This document shows, in pieces, positions 17,241 to 25,636 of a DNA stretch of 64,000 nucleotides (position 1 is its first letter; each line of letters begins with the position of its first letter). The position numbers were made by a program, and so were the translations under genes. This DNA is from Proteobacteria bacterium UBA6503 (lineage in GTDB: Bacteria; Pseudomonadota; Alphaproteobacteria; UBA1280; UBA6503), in contig DJLZ01000005.1 in NCBI GenBank assembly GCA_002436405.1, forward strand, positions 558,001 to 622,000, read 5' to 3'. Below the pieces are notes generated by a model. That model saw only the letters and a program-made list of their open reading frames with translations, ran no database searches and had not been told where the DNA came from.

Positions 17241-17283
17241 AAGAATATGAGCCTTATCAGGTATTTATTAGTTATAAGCCGTG

Positions 17284-17952
17284 TTAATTTTTAGCGCGAC
17301 GTTTAAAAGTAATAGTCGCCCCATCTTTATCATACGATAGGCTGTCAAGAATCCCCTCAGGGGTGTACCACAAATCACGGCGAACATCGCCAATGAATGC
17401 AAGTTCATGGAATGGGTGCAGCTTAATGCCGCTTTTTTTCTTCACGATGCCGTTATCTTCAAAGTAGGCCTCGTGTGTTTTCCCCTTCTCACTCAGGCCA
17501 ATAAACTTGCCTTCAGTGTTACGTGGTTTAAAGGGGCTTAGGGTTACAACTGGGTATTTAAGTTGCTCAATCTCGCCATTGCGGTCAACTTGGTCAAGCT
17601 TGGCATCATAGGTAAAGGCATAGTCTTTACCGTTAAACTTAGCTTCACCGTGAATTTTTTGGAGTGCACCATTTAGATACTCTTCCACACGTTGGTGGTC
17701 AGCCTTATAAGCCGTCAAAAATAGTACCTTAGCTTCAATGTTCATGGTGGCTTGCACCGTGGTGCTCATATCGTCACGGTTGGTCACATGGAAGCTGTAG
17801 GTCCCGATTTGGGTACCGTTACGCAAAATATCGTAGGTGTAGTCACCATCAAGCATTTTATTTTCAGCTGCAGCAGGGTTTGCAGCGGTCAACATAGCGG
17901 CTAGCGCTAGCAGGCAGAACAGTTGTTTAAAAAAGACATGTATTTTAAGCAT
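17284..17952 (-). CDS. DUF6134-type exported protein
   Basis: From the ATG at 17952, which puts MLKIHVFFKQLFCLLALAAM at the N-terminus as a signal peptide; a start 36 bases upstream would add a charged lead and is less likely. The mature part (about 200 residues) has a lipocalin-like beta pattern opening DYTYDILRNGTQIGTYSFHV, as in DUF6134/DUF3108 periplasmic proteins. Function unknown. Being first in the RND unit suggests a link to envelope or lipid handling, which is inference only. Confidence 0.65.
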   Translation of the reverse strand: MLKIHVFFKQLFCLLALAAMLTAANPAAAENKMLDGDYTYDILRNGTQIGTYSFHVTNRDDMSTTVQATMNIEAKVLFLTAYKADHQRVEEYLNGALQKIHGEAKFNGKDYAFTYDAKLDQVDRNGEIEQLKYPVVTLSPFKPRNTEGKFIGLSEKGKTHEAYFEDNGIVKKKSGIKLHPFHELAFIGDVRRDLWYTPEGILDSLSYDKDGATITFKRRAKN

Positions 17953-17981
17953 TTTGTTTGGTACTTTTATGTTGCTAAATG

Positions 17982-18011
17982 TTGGCAATTAAACCTTGTG
18001 GTCCCTATAAA
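17982..18011 (+). promoter_or_regulatory. Putative promoter for the HIT-lptF-lptG unit
   Basis: TTGGCA (17982-17987), 18-base spacer, TATAAA (18006-18011), about 90 bases before the HIT start. Confidence 0.4.
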
Positions 18012-18019
18012 TAGCCCTA

Positions 18020-18048
18020 TATAAAGCTATACGAAATTTATACCACAA
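18020..18048 (-). promoter_or_regulatory. Putative promoter for the RND unit
   Basis: Reading leftward: TTGTGG (18043-18048), 17-base spacer, TTTATA (18020-18025). It is interleaved with the rightward promoter in the same divergent spacer. Confidence 0.35.
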
Positions 18049-18102
18049 GCCCTGCAAACTACCTAGCAACCAATATTGTGTTAATTCAAAAAAAGAACAA
18101 CG

Positions 18103-18555
18103 ATGCATCAAACACTTAAAACCTTTGGCTACCCCAATACCCTTGTAAAAGAGTATAAGCATTGGGCAATTGTAACCCGCCGCAAACAAGTTACCGCAGG
18201 GTCGCTTGTTCTGATTTGCACTGAAGATGTAACGGCTTTTTCAGATGTATCGCAAGCAGCTATGACCGAACTTAAGCAAGTTGTTACGGATATTGAACTT
18301 GCCCTGACCACTGCCATTGACTACGAAAAGATTAACTACCTCATGCTGATGATGGTTGACCCACACGTGCACTTCCATGTGTTCCCACGTTATAAGGGTG
18401 CCCACCAGCTTAACAGCCTTGCTGTTATTGACCATGGCTTCCCTGGTCAGCCTGACCTTACTAAGTTTGTTGAGCTTGACGATGAAGCCTTGCAAAACAC
18501 TACAAAGCTGCTACAAAGTTTCTTCAAAAAAGTGAAACCTGAAGCGCAAAGCTAA
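18103..18555 (+). CDS. HIT family nucleotide-binding protein
   Basis: 150 residues with the histidine triad HVHFHV (about 88-93) used by nucleotide hydrolases and transferases of this superfamily. The sequence around it (MVDPHVHFHVFPRYKGAH) fits bacterial HIT hydrolases. It sits 25 bases before lptF, so the three genes are probably one transcript. No specific substrate can be assigned. Confidence 0.85.
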   Translation: MHQTLKTFGYPNTLVKEYKHWAIVTRRKQVTAGSLVLICTEDVTAFSDVSQAAMTELKQVVTDIELALTTAIDYEKINYLMLMMVDPHVHFHVFPRYKGAHQLNSLAVIDHGFPGQPDLTKFVELDDEALQNTTKLLQSFFKKVKPEAQS

Positions 18556-18580
18556 ACACTTAACCGTCAGAAAGTTATAT

Positions 18581-19756
18581 ATGTCACGCTTAACCGTATA
18601 CCTTTTGCATCGTGTAACGCCACCCTTCTTGATGGCGCTATTTGTGATTTTGCTTACGCTTGTTCTTGAGCGTCTGATGCGCCTTATTCAACTGGTAACC
18701 GAAGAAGGTACACCTGTTGCAAGCGCCTTTGAATTGCTGTGGTATCTTATCCCACACTACCTTGGTACAGCCCTACCCGCAGCCCTATTTCTTGCTTTAA
18801 TGATTAGCATTAGAAAGTTACAGCAAGACTCTGAATTAACAGCGATTTTCTCAACAGGTTTATCACTCGAACAGATTATCCGCCCGGTGATGGCGCTGGC
18901 TCTTTTGATTACAATCCTGATGGCTATTCTTGTTGGTTTTGTACAGCCATACTCACGCTATGCATACCACACGGCAGTATGGGAACTTACAAAGTCGCAA
19001 ATCCTAACAAACCTACGCCCGGGTGTATTTGAAACCCTAGGCCCTGATATTACCCTCCGTGCCGAAACTGTGAGCCAAGGCGGCAAGTTCTTTACAGGCT
19101 TCTTTGCCTCAGCCGAGCAAGATGGCAACAAAACAATTATTACAGCTGAAGAAGCCATTCGAGTGACAGAGTCAACAAACCCTGATGCTGACTTCACGCT
19201 ATTGCTGAAAAACGGTAAAATGGTCCGTGAAAGCAGCACTAATAATACCGCTGCCACTATTAGCTTTAGCCAATTTTACTGGAGCCCACCTCTTGATAAG
19301 CTTAAAAAGTACGGCTTACGTGGCCAATCAAGCCGTGAAATGACACTCCCTGAACTCTTTATTGGTAAACCGCAGCAAACCTTGAAGGCCATTCCATTCC
19401 TTGAAGTTAATACTGAGCTTCATAGCCGCCTTGTTTTGATTTTATCTGTACCCGTCCTTGCATTGCTTGCAATTCCGCTAGCGCTTGTAGGTTCAGGCCG
19501 TACAGGCCGTGCTTACGGTATGGGCTTGGGTATTGTTATTCTTATCCTGTACGAGAAAGTCCTCGGTTTTGGTGAAGCTTTTGCCGCTCTTGGAAGTCTT
19601 TCTACGTGGACAGGCCTCTGGACGCCCCTCACGGTATTAACTGTCTTTACGTTAATATTACTGGTCATCTGGCTAGATGTAACACCATATCGCCATATTA
19701 TGGATAAGCGCCACCAGCGCCGCCATAATAAGCGCATGAAGAAAATGAATAAATAA
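18581..19756 (+). CDS. lptF: LptF-type permease of the LPS/lipid export ABC system
   Basis: 391 residues of the YjgP/YjgQ family: six transmembrane helices (three N-terminal, three C-terminal) flanking a periplasmic beta-jellyroll (about 115-270). LptF and LptG form the channel that extracts lipid from the inner membrane using LptB2. The first of the pair by order and sequence, it is followed 15 bases later by lptG. Here the pair is not followed by lptD but by ceramide genes, so a paralogous lipid exporter must be considered (see findings). Confidence 0.85.
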   Translation: MSRLTVYLLHRVTPPFLMALFVILLTLVLERLMRLIQLVTEEGTPVASAFELLWYLIPHYLGTALPAALFLALMISIRKLQQDSELTAIFSTGLSLEQIIRPVMALALLITILMAILVGFVQPYSRYAYHTAVWELTKSQILTNLRPGVFETLGPDITLRAETVSQGGKFFTGFFASAEQDGNKTIITAEEAIRVTESTNPDADFTLLLKNGKMVRESSTNNTAATISFSQFYWSPPLDKLKKYGLRGQSSREMTLPELFIGKPQQTLKAIPFLEVNTELHSRLVLILSVPVLALLAIPLALVGSGRTGRAYGMGLGIVILILYEKVLGFGEAFAALGSLSTWTGLWTPLTVLTVFTLILLVIWLDVTPYRHIMDKRHQRRHNKRMKKMNK

Positions 19757-19771
19757 GGGAGCGCATAGATC

Positions 19772-20890
19772 ATGTCACGTTTACTACGCGTTTATATGCT
19801 TCAGCAGTTTATTCAGATGGCGGTTGTAGCCTCATTGGGCCTTGCCTTCTTGTTCTTGGTGTTTGATATTCTTGCTCGCAGTGACGATGTTATTCGTGGT
19901 GGCATGCCTGTGTTTGAAGCCATTGGCCAGTACGCTGCATGGCGCTTGCCGCAGCTGATTTCGCTTATCATCCCAATGGCAGGTCTATTGGCAGCTATGG
20001 CGGTTTATAACAAACTGCATAGCCAACACGAAATTGGCGCCATGCAAAGCTCAGGCATCCGTATTTTGCGCATTTTGTGGGTGTTTATGCTGGGCGGCTT
20101 CTTTATTGCGTCGCTACACTTTATTTTCCTGAACTCGCTGGTTCTAGGTGCAACCGAAAACCTACGCCTGTGGGAAGAGAATGACTTTGAGCCTGTAACC
20201 GAGCAAACAAACATCACCCGCTACCCTGCTTGGTTTATGGTGGGCGATTATATGCTTTACGCAGAAGGTGCTAACAAACAAAACAACAAGCTTTACCAAG
20301 TCAAACTGATTGAACGTGATGAACAAGGCCTGATGGAACGTTACATCGTAGCCGATAACGCCACCTACGAAGATGCCCCAGAAGCAAGCGGCATGACTGG
20401 CAAAGCATGGGTACTGCGTGATGGCGAAATGCGTGTACTTGGCTCAGGCGATTCAATGGAGTTTGATATTCACCCGACTCACCTTGGCACTACCCCCAAA
20501 GAGCTTGCCGTTTTTGATAAAAAACTAGACGAGATGACCCTGCGTGAGCTTAAGCTTTTGAGCGAAGCCTCAAACATTAACAATGACCGTGGCCACTACT
20601 ACAAAACATGGCTGCATCGTCGTTTTTCACAGCCTATTGGCACGATGGTGATGGTGTTGATTGCAGCGCCAATCTTGTTTATGCGCCCTCGTGGTGCCAA
20701 CCGCATCATTGCAGGCTTTACCATTATTTTGTTTGGTTTCTTATTTTTCGTGGCTGAGCGTATTGCCCTTTCAGGCGCGGAGAGTGGTAACTTCCCGACG
20801 GCATTTACAGTGTGGCTACCAACCTACTTATTTGGTGGCGGCGTGGTTGCCTACTGCATGTGGCGTGAGTCTCGCTTTTCGCGGAAGTAA
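19772..20890 (+). CDS. lptG: LptG-type permease of the LPS/lipid export ABC system
   Basis: 372 residues of the YjgP/YjgQ family with the same six-helix plus jellyroll layout. Recognisable segments are the cytoplasmic coupling region NKLHSQHEIGAMQSSGIR (about 86-103) and the C-terminal helices beginning QPIGTMVMVLIAAPILFM. A ribosome site (AAGGGAGC) precedes the ATG. It is the last gene of the HIT-lptF-lptG unit; a new promoter follows. Confidence 0.85.
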   Translation: MSRLLRVYMLQQFIQMAVVASLGLAFLFLVFDILARSDDVIRGGMPVFEAIGQYAAWRLPQLISLIIPMAGLLAAMAVYNKLHSQHEIGAMQSSGIRILRILWVFMLGGFFIASLHFIFLNSLVLGATENLRLWEENDFEPVTEQTNITRYPAWFMVGDYMLYAEGANKQNNKLYQVKLIERDEQGLMERYIVADNATYEDAPEASGMTGKAWVLRDGEMRVLGSGDSMEFDIHPTHLGTTPKELAVFDKKLDEMTLRELKLLSEASNINNDRGHYYKTWLHRRFSQPIGTMVMVLIAAPILFMRPRGANRIIAGFTIILFGFLFFVAERIALSGAESGNFPTAFTVWLPTYLFGGGVVAYCMWRESRFSRK

Positions 20891-20928
20891 CCCTCTAAAA
20901 AAACACTGCTGTTTTTGACCTTCGTCAA

Positions 20929-20956
20929 TTGACTTTTTGGGGTAAAAGAGTATGTT
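20929..20956 (+). promoter_or_regulatory. Promoter at the start of the rightward sphingolipid genes
   Basis: TTGACT (20929-20934), 16-base spacer, TATGTT (20951-20956). The -35 box overlaps an inverted repeat TTGAC-CTTC-GTCAA, a possible operator. The start codon downstream is 21022 or TTG 20992. Confidence 0.5.
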
Positions 20957-21021
20957 TTCCCTATTAAAATACAAATTTAACAAGGTGCCCCTTGTGGCGT
21001 ACCCCAAGCGAGTATAGAAAA

Positions 21022-21840
21022 ATGGCCGATACCCAAACTGCCCCTAAAGCTAAAAAGCAAAAGTTTAACTACCTTCACCAAGAATACCGCCTTGATGAAA
21101 TGACCTTGCCTGAGTTCTGGAAGGCCTTCTTCCTATACCCAGATGTACATATTTACATTTGCCTAGCTATTCTAAGTGCGGCAGCAGCCTTTATTTTTGG
21201 CATTACCCTTGGTGAAGTTGCCATTACAGCCGTAACTGTTGCTGTGGTTTACCCAATGGCTTGGTACCTTCTACACCGCTACGTTTTGCATGGTAACTAC
21301 CTGTACCGCTCAAAGATGACTGCCCCAATCTGGAAGCGCATCCACTTTGATCACCACCGCGACCCTTACGACCTTACAGTTCTATTTGGCGCTCTATACA
21401 CAACCATCCCAACCATCTTCTTGGTTGTGGCCCCTGTAGGTTACCTTATCGGTGGCCTTGCTGGTATCGCTATGGCATTTTGCTTTGGTATCGTTGTGAC
21501 ATGCTTCTACGAGTTCAACCACTGCATCCAGCACCTGAACTACGAGCCTAAGAGCAACTTTGTGAAGAAGATTAAGCATCACCACCTGCAACACCACTTC
21601 TTTAACGAGAACTACAACTACGGCATCACCAGCTACTGGCCTGACCGTTTGTTTAAAACATTCGAAGAGAAGCCTAAAAACATGAAGGGCGGCAAAAGCT
21701 CAACCGTGTTTAACCTAGGCTACACTTACAGTGAAGTTGAAAAATACCCATGGGTTGCCCGCCTAACCCCTGACCTTTGCGAAAAGCGTAACGCTAAAGA
21801 AGGCGTGAGCCGCAAAAAACCACAGCGAGCCACCGCTTAA
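21022..21840 (+). CDS. Di-iron fatty acid/sterol hydroxylase superfamily protein
   Basis: 272 residues with 3-4 membrane helices and the full set of iron-binding histidine clusters: HRYVLHG, HFDHHRD, NHCIQHL and HHHLQHHFFNENYNYG. These membrane enzymes use O2 to hydroxylate or desaturate lipids. Its stop codon overlaps the ATG of the ceramide synthase-like gene (TAATG), tying it to ceramide production; hydroxylation of the sphingoid base or the N-acyl chain is the obvious inference. I chose ATG 21022; a TTG at 20992 with AAGGTG upstream is an alternative adding ten residues. Confidence 0.8.
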   Translation: MADTQTAPKAKKQKFNYLHQEYRLDEMTLPEFWKAFFLYPDVHIYICLAILSAAAAFIFGITLGEVAITAVTVAVVYPMAWYLLHRYVLHGNYLYRSKMTAPIWKRIHFDHHRDPYDLTVLFGALYTTIPTIFLVVAPVGYLIGGLAGIAMAFCFGIVVTCFYEFNHCIQHLNYEPKSNFVKKIKHHHLQHHFFNENYNYGITSYWPDRLFKTFEEKPKNMKGGKSSTVFNLGYTYSEVEKYPWVARLTPDLCEKRNAKEGVSRKKPQRATA

Positions 21841-22967
21841 TGATTCGCATTGAAAGCATCCAAACGCCGAAGCAGCTGAACGACTTTGTTCAGCTGCCTC
21901 ATAAGCTTTATAAGGGTGACGAAAACTACATCCCACAGTTGGATATGGAGCGTCGCACCCACTTTAGCAAAAAGCATAACCCTTTCTTTGACCACGCTGA
22001 TGCCGAGCTTTTTGTTGCGTATGACGTTACGGGCAAAGCCGTTGGTCGTATTTCAGCGCAGATTGATAAAGAAGAAACTGAGCACAAAACCACAGGCCAC
22101 TTTGGCGCTATTGAAGCCGATACCCCTGAGACCATGCGCCTGCTCCTGACTGAAGCTGAAGAATGGCTGCGTAGCAAAGGTATTAAGCATGTGACGGGCC
22201 CTTACAGCCTTTCAATCAACGATGAAGTTGGCTTGCTTGTAGATGGCTACACCGCAGCCCCTCGCCTGATGATGAACTATGCCAAGCCTTGGTACCAAAA
22301 CGTTTTGGAAGATGCTGGCTACGTTAAAGCGAAAGACCTTTACGCCTATAACCTTGATGTGACGGGTGACTTTCCTAAGACAGCCGACCGCATGAGCCGC
22401 GCTGCTGATAAAAAAGAAGGCCTTGTTGAACGCAAGATTAACATGAAGAACTTGTCTGAAGATCTTCATACCATCATCGACATTTTTAACGATGCTTGGG
22501 CCAACAACTGGGGCTTTACCCCAATGACGGCGGCTGAAATTGCCTACATGGTTAAAAACCTACGCCCCATCATTGATGCTGACCTTGCCCGTATCGTTGA
22601 GCTTGATGGCCACCCTATTGCCATGATTGTGGCTTTGCCTGATGTAAACGAAGCCATGCACGACCTTGGCGGTAAACTATTGCCATTTGGTTGGCTTAAG
22701 CTGCTTACACGCCTCAAGGCGAACCGCCTTAAAGGGGCACGTGTTGTTCTTATGGGCGTGCGCCAAGAATACCAAAGCACACCGCTTGGGGGCGCTATTG
22801 CCATTTCAATGATGCGCAATGCCTACAAGATTGGTGTTAAAAAAGGCATTGAGCATGTTGAGCTTTCATGGATTCTTGAAAACAACACCCCAATGATTCG
22901 CCTTATCGAGATGATTGGCGGCACCCACTATAAAACCTACCGCGTATACGCAAAGGACCTAGGCTAA
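21840..22967 (+). CDS. bcerS: Bacterial ceramide synthase-like GNAT acyltransferase
   Basis: 375 residues of a GNAT-superfamily group (opening FVQLPHKLYKGDENYIPQL) often annotated simply as N-acetyltransferase. In Caulobacter a protein of this type, bCerS (CCNA_01212), N-acylates the sphingoid base, unlike eukaryotic TLC-domain ceramide synthases. The call here rests on the recalled family pattern (KHNPFFDHADAELFVA, GPYSLSINDEVGLLVDG, the C-terminal HVELSWILENN) and on linkage to spt, cerR, acpR and aasR a few genes away. It is translationally coupled at both ends (TAATG with its neighbours). Confidence 0.75.
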   Translation: MIRIESIQTPKQLNDFVQLPHKLYKGDENYIPQLDMERRTHFSKKHNPFFDHADAELFVAYDVTGKAVGRISAQIDKEETEHKTTGHFGAIEADTPETMRLLLTEAEEWLRSKGIKHVTGPYSLSINDEVGLLVDGYTAAPRLMMNYAKPWYQNVLEDAGYVKAKDLYAYNLDVTGDFPKTADRMSRAADKKEGLVERKINMKNLSEDLHTIIDIFNDAWANNWGFTPMTAAEIAYMVKNLRPIIDADLARIVELDGHPIAMIVALPDVNEAMHDLGGKLLPFGWLKLLTRLKANRLKGARVVLMGVRQEYQSTPLGGAIAISMMRNAYKIGVKKGIEHVELSWILENNTPMIRLIEMIGGTHYKTYRVYAKDLG

Positions 22968-23785
22968 TGAATGCTGCCGATAAAATTAATGTTCTTATTT
23001 TAGCCGGCAGCCGCCCTAAAGGTGACCCTGTTGCTGAAGCCGAAGGAAAATCATCAAAAGCCTTTGTTGATATTGATGGCCGCCCGATGATTGAGCATGT
23101 GCTTGAGACCATTACCTCATGGCCCTCAGTTGGTGAAATTATCCTGAGTATGCCCAAGCGTGAGATTGACTCTCACCAATCACTTTTACTGTCAGACCTT
23201 GTGCAGCGCCATAAAGTTAAGCGCGTAGAAACAGGCTCTACCCCATGCCGCAGCATTATGATTGCCATGGAAGGCATCCCAACAAACAATGCCCTGCTTG
23301 TGACCACAGCTGACCACCCACTGCTGACCCATGATATTTTGAACGAGTTTACAGACCAAGCATGGCGCACACCGGCCGACTTTGCCGCCGCTATCGCTGA
23401 AACTGAAATGGTTGAACAAGCTTACCCACAAGTTAAGCGCACACGTGTGCCTTTGACTGATGGCGCTATTGGTGGCTGTAACCTATTTTTGTTTAAAACA
23501 CCTCAAGCCCGTAACGTTGTAAAGTTTTGGCGCAAAGTGGAAGAAAACCGCAAAAAGCCTATTAAAATGGCCATGACCATTGGCGGTAGTATTCTTGTAC
23601 GCTTTGTTATGAAAAAACTAAGCCGTGAGCATTTGCGTAAAACCCTTGAGAAGAAAACCGAGGCGCAAATTACCCTTCCGATGATGAGCAACCCTCATGC
23701 GGCCATTGATGTAGATAAAAAAGAAGACCTGGCGCTGGTGCGCCAGATCTTCAAAGATGGGTACGCCCGTAAAAAACGAGCTTAA
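22967..23785 (+). CDS. MobA-like nucleotidyltransferase in the ceramide locus
   Basis: 272 residues with an NTP-transferase fold: opening NVLILAGSRPKGDPVA, TTADHPLL as the metal-binding region (about 106-113) and GGCNLFLF further on. The canonical GxGTRxxxxK signature is altered to AGSRPKGDPVAEAEGKSSK. It is coupled by a one-base overlap to bcerS. A CTP-dependent nucleotidyltransferase, CpgD, makes CDP-glycerate for the Caulobacter ceramide headgroup; this protein or the gene at 23795 could fill that role. The substrate is unproven. Confidence 0.7.
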   Translation: MNAADKINVLILAGSRPKGDPVAEAEGKSSKAFVDIDGRPMIEHVLETITSWPSVGEIILSMPKREIDSHQSLLLSDLVQRHKVKRVETGSTPCRSIMIAMEGIPTNNALLVTTADHPLLTHDILNEFTDQAWRTPADFAAAIAETEMVEQAYPQVKRTRVPLTDGAIGGCNLFLFKTPQARNVVKFWRKVEENRKKPIKMAMTIGGSILVRFVMKKLSREHLRKTLEKKTEAQITLPMMSNPHAAIDVDKKEDLALVRQIFKDGYARKKRA

Positions 23786-23794
23786 CCAGCGAAC

Positions 23795-24586
23795 TTAAAC
23801 AGCTTTAAGTTCAGCTTTCTTAGACTCTGTCTTCTTACCGAAGCGCTCTTGCCAGCCTGAAACAACTGAGTTTGCGCGCTCTAGGTCTAGAGGGAAGTCA
23901 ACTTCACACCAGTCAGTCTGTGGTGCTTCAACAGTACCAACAGTAACCATTTTGGCTAGCATGTCGATAACTGTTAGGTAGTAGCGCTTCACAGCTTCTG
24001 GGTTCATCATTACGTTTTCAACAGCTTCACGGAACATTTGAGCACCGCGGCCTTTGAACATCATCATGCCGATTGACTCAGCGTCAACTTCGCTCATGTC
24101 GATAATTTTGCTTACAGCAACAAGGTTTGAACCCTTGCCTTCTGAAAGAGTAACCTTCATATCGTCATCGTCGTATGACTCTTTGTAAGCCACAGTAACG
24201 TTGATGGCGTCTTTGCCTTCTTTCATAAGTTTACGAACAACGTCTACAGTAAACAGTGTGTCACCGTTCATCAGTAGGAAATCTTCTGTCATTTCGTCAC
24301 GTGCTACCCAAACGCTACCGATGTTGTCGGCTACTTTGTAGAATGGGTTGTGGATTGTGCGTGTTTTCATAGGGCCTGTACGGCGTGCTAGCTCAGCACG
24401 AACCTTGTCAGAGAAGAACCCTGTTACAACGATAGTCTCGGTTACGCCTGCCTCTTCAAGTTGGTCAAGTTGCCAACGTAGAATGTTTGTGGTGTCTCCA
24501 GCTAGTGGTAGCAAACACTTTGGTGACTCTTTAGTCATCGGTAGTAGTCGTGTACCTTGGCCGGCGCTTAGAATAATGGCTTTCAT
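23795..24586 (-). CDS. NTP transferase, sugar/choline-phosphate cytidylyltransferase type
   Basis: 263 residues opening IILSAGQGTRLLPMTKESPK, the canonical nucleotide-binding signature with catalytic Arg and Lys. LLMNGDTLF provides the metal-binding aspartate. It resembles LicC-type cytidylyltransferases and sugar-1-phosphate nucleotidyltransferases. It faces the MobA-like gene convergently with only nine bases between them, and its upstream region carries a long TTTTGTATACAATT element. A role in making a CDP-activated headgroup (CpgD-like) is plausible but inferred. Confidence 0.8.
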   Translation of the reverse strand: MKAIILSAGQGTRLLPMTKESPKCLLPLAGDTTNILRWQLDQLEEAGVTETIVVTGFFSDKVRAELARRTGPMKTRTIHNPFYKVADNIGSVWVARDEMTEDFLLMNGDTLFTVDVVRKLMKEGKDAINVTVAYKESYDDDDMKVTLSEGKGSNLVAVSKIIDMSEVDAESIGMMMFKGRGAQMFREAVENVMMNPEAVKRYYLTVIDMLAKMVTVGTVEAPQTDWCEVDFPLDLERANSVVSGWQERFGKKTESKKAELKAV

Positions 24587-24636
24587 CGTGTATTTCTTTC
24601 AGTTTATTTAAACTTTTGGTCTAATCAACAGTGCTA

Positions 24637-24665
24637 TATATCTGCCCTTAGGGGGTAAATGTCAA
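24637..24665 (-). promoter_or_regulatory. Putative promoter of the leftward NTP transferase
   Basis: Leftward TTGACA (24660-24665), 17-base spacer, GATATA (24637-24642), with TATATA two bases further on as an alternative. Confidence 0.45.
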
Positions 24666-24690
24666 TCCTGTTATGCCATAAAAATGTGCG

Positions 24691-24704
24691 TTTTGTATAC
24701 AATT
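24691..24704. promoter_or_regulatory. Palindromic element TTTTGTATACAATT
   Basis: The core TTGTATACAA (24693-24702) is a perfect 10-base palindrome, about 28 bases upstream of the -35 box of the leftward NTP transferase promoter. The same core occurs at several other promoters in the window. The form resembles GntR-family operators; the binding protein is not identified. Confidence 0.45.
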
Positions 24705-24741
24705 TTATTAATTTTCTTAAAATTGCACAGCCTCAAACCTA

Positions 24742-25581
24742 CTAACGTGTAGCAAATTTGCGGGTTTCAGGGTTGTAATAGCGGTGTGTTACTTTTAGCT
24801 CACCAGAAGGTTTAACTTCAAAAAGTGAGTAATGTGCAACGGCAATACCGTCGCCAAAGTCAACCGAGGCTGAACCCGTTCCAAAAATCTGGGTTTCGCC
24901 ACGGCCATATTCCATCGGCACGTGGTTGTGCCCATGCAAAATAAGTTCAGGCTGCGTACGGTCAATCACTTGGGCCAGTGCTTCAGCATCCGTCAGGGCC
25001 TTACGTGCCTTATTAATGTTTGGCAGCGGCGGATGGTGAATCAGCACCACACGGTAAAGCCCCTGCTCTTTTGTTTCGTTCAAAACTTGTTCTAGGCGGG
25101 CCATTTGTTTGGCGCCTACTGTGCCTGTTGCCATAAACGGTAGCGTTGCAACGCCAGTATCAACCCCAATAAAGGCCACGTTGCCGCGCACTTGTACGTA
25201 AGGCATTTCGGCTTTGCCATCGTCTGACTGCATCCACGGGCTAAAGTATTTATCACGCTGGCGGACTGACCACGGCGTAAGCGTATCGTGGTTACCAGGA
25301 ACAAAACTTACCTTATTTGCAGGTGCTAAAGCTTGCAGCCAATCACGGGCTTGCTCAAGCTCACCTTTAAGGCCAAGGTTGGTAACGTCACCCGTTACAC
25401 AAATGTGTTCAGGCTTAAATGACTGCATATCTTCAACCAAGGCATCCGAAACTGGCTTTAAGTGGTGTTTTTTACGCTTGAGGTGCCATGATAAGTACGA
25501 TAAAACCCTCTTACTAAAGAGTTCGTGCGGTTTAACCGGTGTTGTTGGTAAATGTACATCTGTGATGTGGGCAAACAGCAT
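24742..25581 (-). CDS. Calcineurin-like metallophosphoesterase
   Basis: 279 residues from ATG 25581. Longer upstream starts would overlap the divergent CDP-alcohol gene and give an Arg-rich, unlike-family extension. Metal-binding motifs are HITDVHLP (D-x-H), TGDVTNLG (GD), PGNHDTL (GNH[D/E]), VLIHHPP and HGHNHVP, all intact. The family hydrolyses phosphomonoesters or diesters, including UDP-diacylglucosamine in LpxH-like enzymes and lipid phosphates. Position inside the sphingolipid locus suggests a lipid or nucleotide substrate but does not prove it. Confidence 0.85.
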   Translation of the reverse strand: MLFAHITDVHLPTTPVKPHELFSKRVLSYLSWHLKRKKHHLKPVSDALVEDMQSFKPEHICVTGDVTNLGLKGELEQARDWLQALAPANKVSFVPGNHDTLTPWSVRQRDKYFSPWMQSDDGKAEMPYVQVRGNVAFIGVDTGVATLPFMATGTVGAKQMARLEQVLNETKEQGLYRVVLIHHPPLPNINKARKALTDAEALAQVIDRTQPELILHGHNHVPMEYGRGETQIFGTGSASVDFGDGIAVAHYSLFEVKPSGELKVTHRYYNPETRKFATR

Positions 25582-25636
25582 AAAATAGAGTACTCTTAGT
25601 TGTTCAAAATTTAACGAATGAGGCATTGTCATCAAT

